Source: Clostridia bacterium
GTDB lineage: Bacteria; Bacillota; Clostridia; Oscillospirales; CAG-272
Reading direction: 5' to 3'
Assembly (NCBI GenBank): GCA_017452335.1
Contig: JAFTMP010000284.1
Coordinates: forward strand, 1 to 6,427
Length of the DNA: 6,427 nucleotides
A model generated the notes under the pieces. That model was given only the letters and a program-made list of their open reading frames with translations. It did no database searches and had not been told where the DNA came from. Position numbers and translations under genes: made by a program. This document shows positions 5,522 to 6,427 of the stretch, piece after piece; position 1 is the first letter of the stretch; every line of letters starts with the position of its first letter.

Positions 5522-6427
5522 TTAGGAGGGGGTATCCTCTTGATTTTTCAGTGAAAGCTCGGGGAAGACATAGCTCATGGCATAGACCTGCCAAGAGCAG
5601 TGCTCCTGGTTTCCGGGGTCGGAAACATGGCTTTCGGAAGCCCAGAACTCGGGATAGACCGAGAGTTTGTAGCGCTTTGCCGTAGCCAGCTCAAAACCCA
5701 CCAGCTCCTTGATGCGTTTGGTGTCGCCGATCATTTTGCAGAACATCAATTCCCAGGAAATGCCCTTGCCGATCATTTGGAAGCTCACCTGGCCGCTTAA
5801 GAGATCGGCATCGGTTGCAAGACCGCTAAAGCCGTTCATGGTGATGGTTGCCCGCTTTTTGTAGACCTCGTAGGTGTTCTTCATGATCTCCATGTCCATG
5901 CCGTACCACTCTGCGGCAACGGGGGCAAAGTTGACCCAGGAAATGCCGGGATAGAACTTCATTTCCTCCTCCACCGCGTAAAACTCGCCGTAGATCTTTT
6001 TGCCGTCCACCTCGGTAACGAGATTTTTATTGATGCCCTTTTCGATGTTTTTGGCGTATGCCGCCCATTTTTCTGCCGAGGCTTCGTCGCTTTGTTCCTT
6101 GGCAATGGGTACGAGCTCGTGGAAAGCCTGGGAGGCAAAGACGTTGGTGATCAGATCGTATGCGATCCAGTAGCGCCCCTTTTTGGAGTGCTCCAAGGAG
6201 GGGTTGAGGATCAAATTCAGCTTTTTGTTGTAGTATTTGGTGGTGAGATAGTAGTTTGCAAAGCCCTTGATGATGGGATAGGAGTCTTTGATAAACTGTA
6301 CATCCTCGGGGGTACCGTCATTGTTGTTTACATACATCGCCCAGGCGTGGATGAGCATATAGGTGGCGTCGGTCTGGGTGTAGTCGCTGATGAGACGAAT
6401 GTGGGAAAAGAGTGCTTCAAAGCCCAG
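5522..6427 (-). CDS. Probable six-hairpin-fold glycoside hydrolase, C-terminal part (partial)
   Basis: The frame is open from the window edge at 6427 to the TAA at 5522-5524 and gives 301 residues; the start is outside. The sequence alternates long helices with short aromatic-rich loops, such as DYTQTDATYMLIHAWAMYV (visible residues 15-33), NPSLEHSKKGRYWIAYD (75-91) and FYPGISWVNFAPVAAEWYG (158-176). Near the end come YPEFWASESHVSDPGNQEHC (258-277) and then SWQVYAM. This resembles the (alpha/alpha)6 barrel of glucoamylase/trehalase-like and glycogen-debranching-type glycosidases, where helices alternate and a late Q-x-x-x-W motif lines the active site. E173, E259 and E275 are possible catalytic acids, by inference only. 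I cannot assign a GH family or substrate without the N-terminal part. No signal peptide can be judged. Its transcript probably ends at the terminator at 5341-5404, inside the structured element that begins 16 bp after the stop codon. Confidence 0.65.
   Translation of the reverse strand: MGFEALFSHIRLISDYTQTDATYMLIHAWAMYVNNNDGTPEDVQFIKDSYPIIKGFANYYLTTKYYNKKLNLILNPSLEHSKKGRYWIAYDLITNVFASQAFHELVPIAKEQSDEASAEKWAAYAKNIEKGINKNLVTEVDGKKIYGEFYAVEEEMKFYPGISWVNFAPVAAEWYGMDMEIMKNTYEVYKKRATITMNGFSGLATDADLLSGQVSFQMIGKGISWELMFCKMIGDTKRIKELVGFELATAKRYKLSVYPEFWASESHVSDPGNQEHCSWQVYAMSYVFPELSLKNQEDTPS

Noticed and set aside
5521..5540. Short palindrome AGGA/TCCT at the end of the glycosidase-like gene
   Set aside because: Only four pairs inside coding sequence, expected by chance.

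Overview
The window reads as a chromosomal segment of an anaerobic Clostridia-like Firmicute, possibly an Oscillospirales relative. The evidence is a consensus sigma-A promoter, AAAGGG/AAGGA-type ribosome binding sites, an LtaS-type polyglycerol-phosphate synthase homologue, and strong hairpin-plus-T-run terminators. Codon use is moderate in GC. Species-level assignment is not possible from the sequence alone.

Left part (plus strand): the last ~60 codons of arginyl-tRNA synthetase end at 182. A short leader with two perfect inverted repeats (197-245) follows. Next comes a 681-residue membrane-anchored M48-type zinc metallopeptidase (259-2304) with a TPR-like C-terminal half. A very strong bidirectional terminator (2318-2362) closes it and separates it from the convergent minus-strand genes.

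Middle (minus strand): one transcription unit starts at a consensus promoter (-35 at 5095-5100, -10 at 5072-5077). It encodes an LtaS-family phosphoglycerol transferase/sulfatase-fold membrane protein (4991-2805). After a 50-bp gap comes a small FlK-like hot-dog thioesterase (2754-2371), and the unit ends at the shared terminator. The first enzyme should act at the outer face of the membrane on glycerol-phosphate polymers. The second should act in the cytosol on an acyl-CoA-like thioester. A functional link between them is not shown.

Right part: positions 5022-5521 hold no credible gene but are highly structured. A ~397-bp block (5109-5505) is bounded by a 12-bp inverted repeat. It contains an array of small hairpins separated by copies of an octamer, GTGATATT on the left and its complement AATATCAC on the right. 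The octamers are arranged symmetrically around a central hairpin, so the array could fold as a branched tree. Two of its hairpins are related copies that differ by a paired, compensatory substitution. Next to the array lies a bidirectional terminator that probably ends the last gene. This block looks like a MITE-like or otherwise non-coding structured repeat, and it is the most unusual content of the window. The last gene (6427-5522, minus strand, 5' end outside the window) encodes the C-terminal ~300 residues of a probable six-hairpin-fold glycoside hydrolase.
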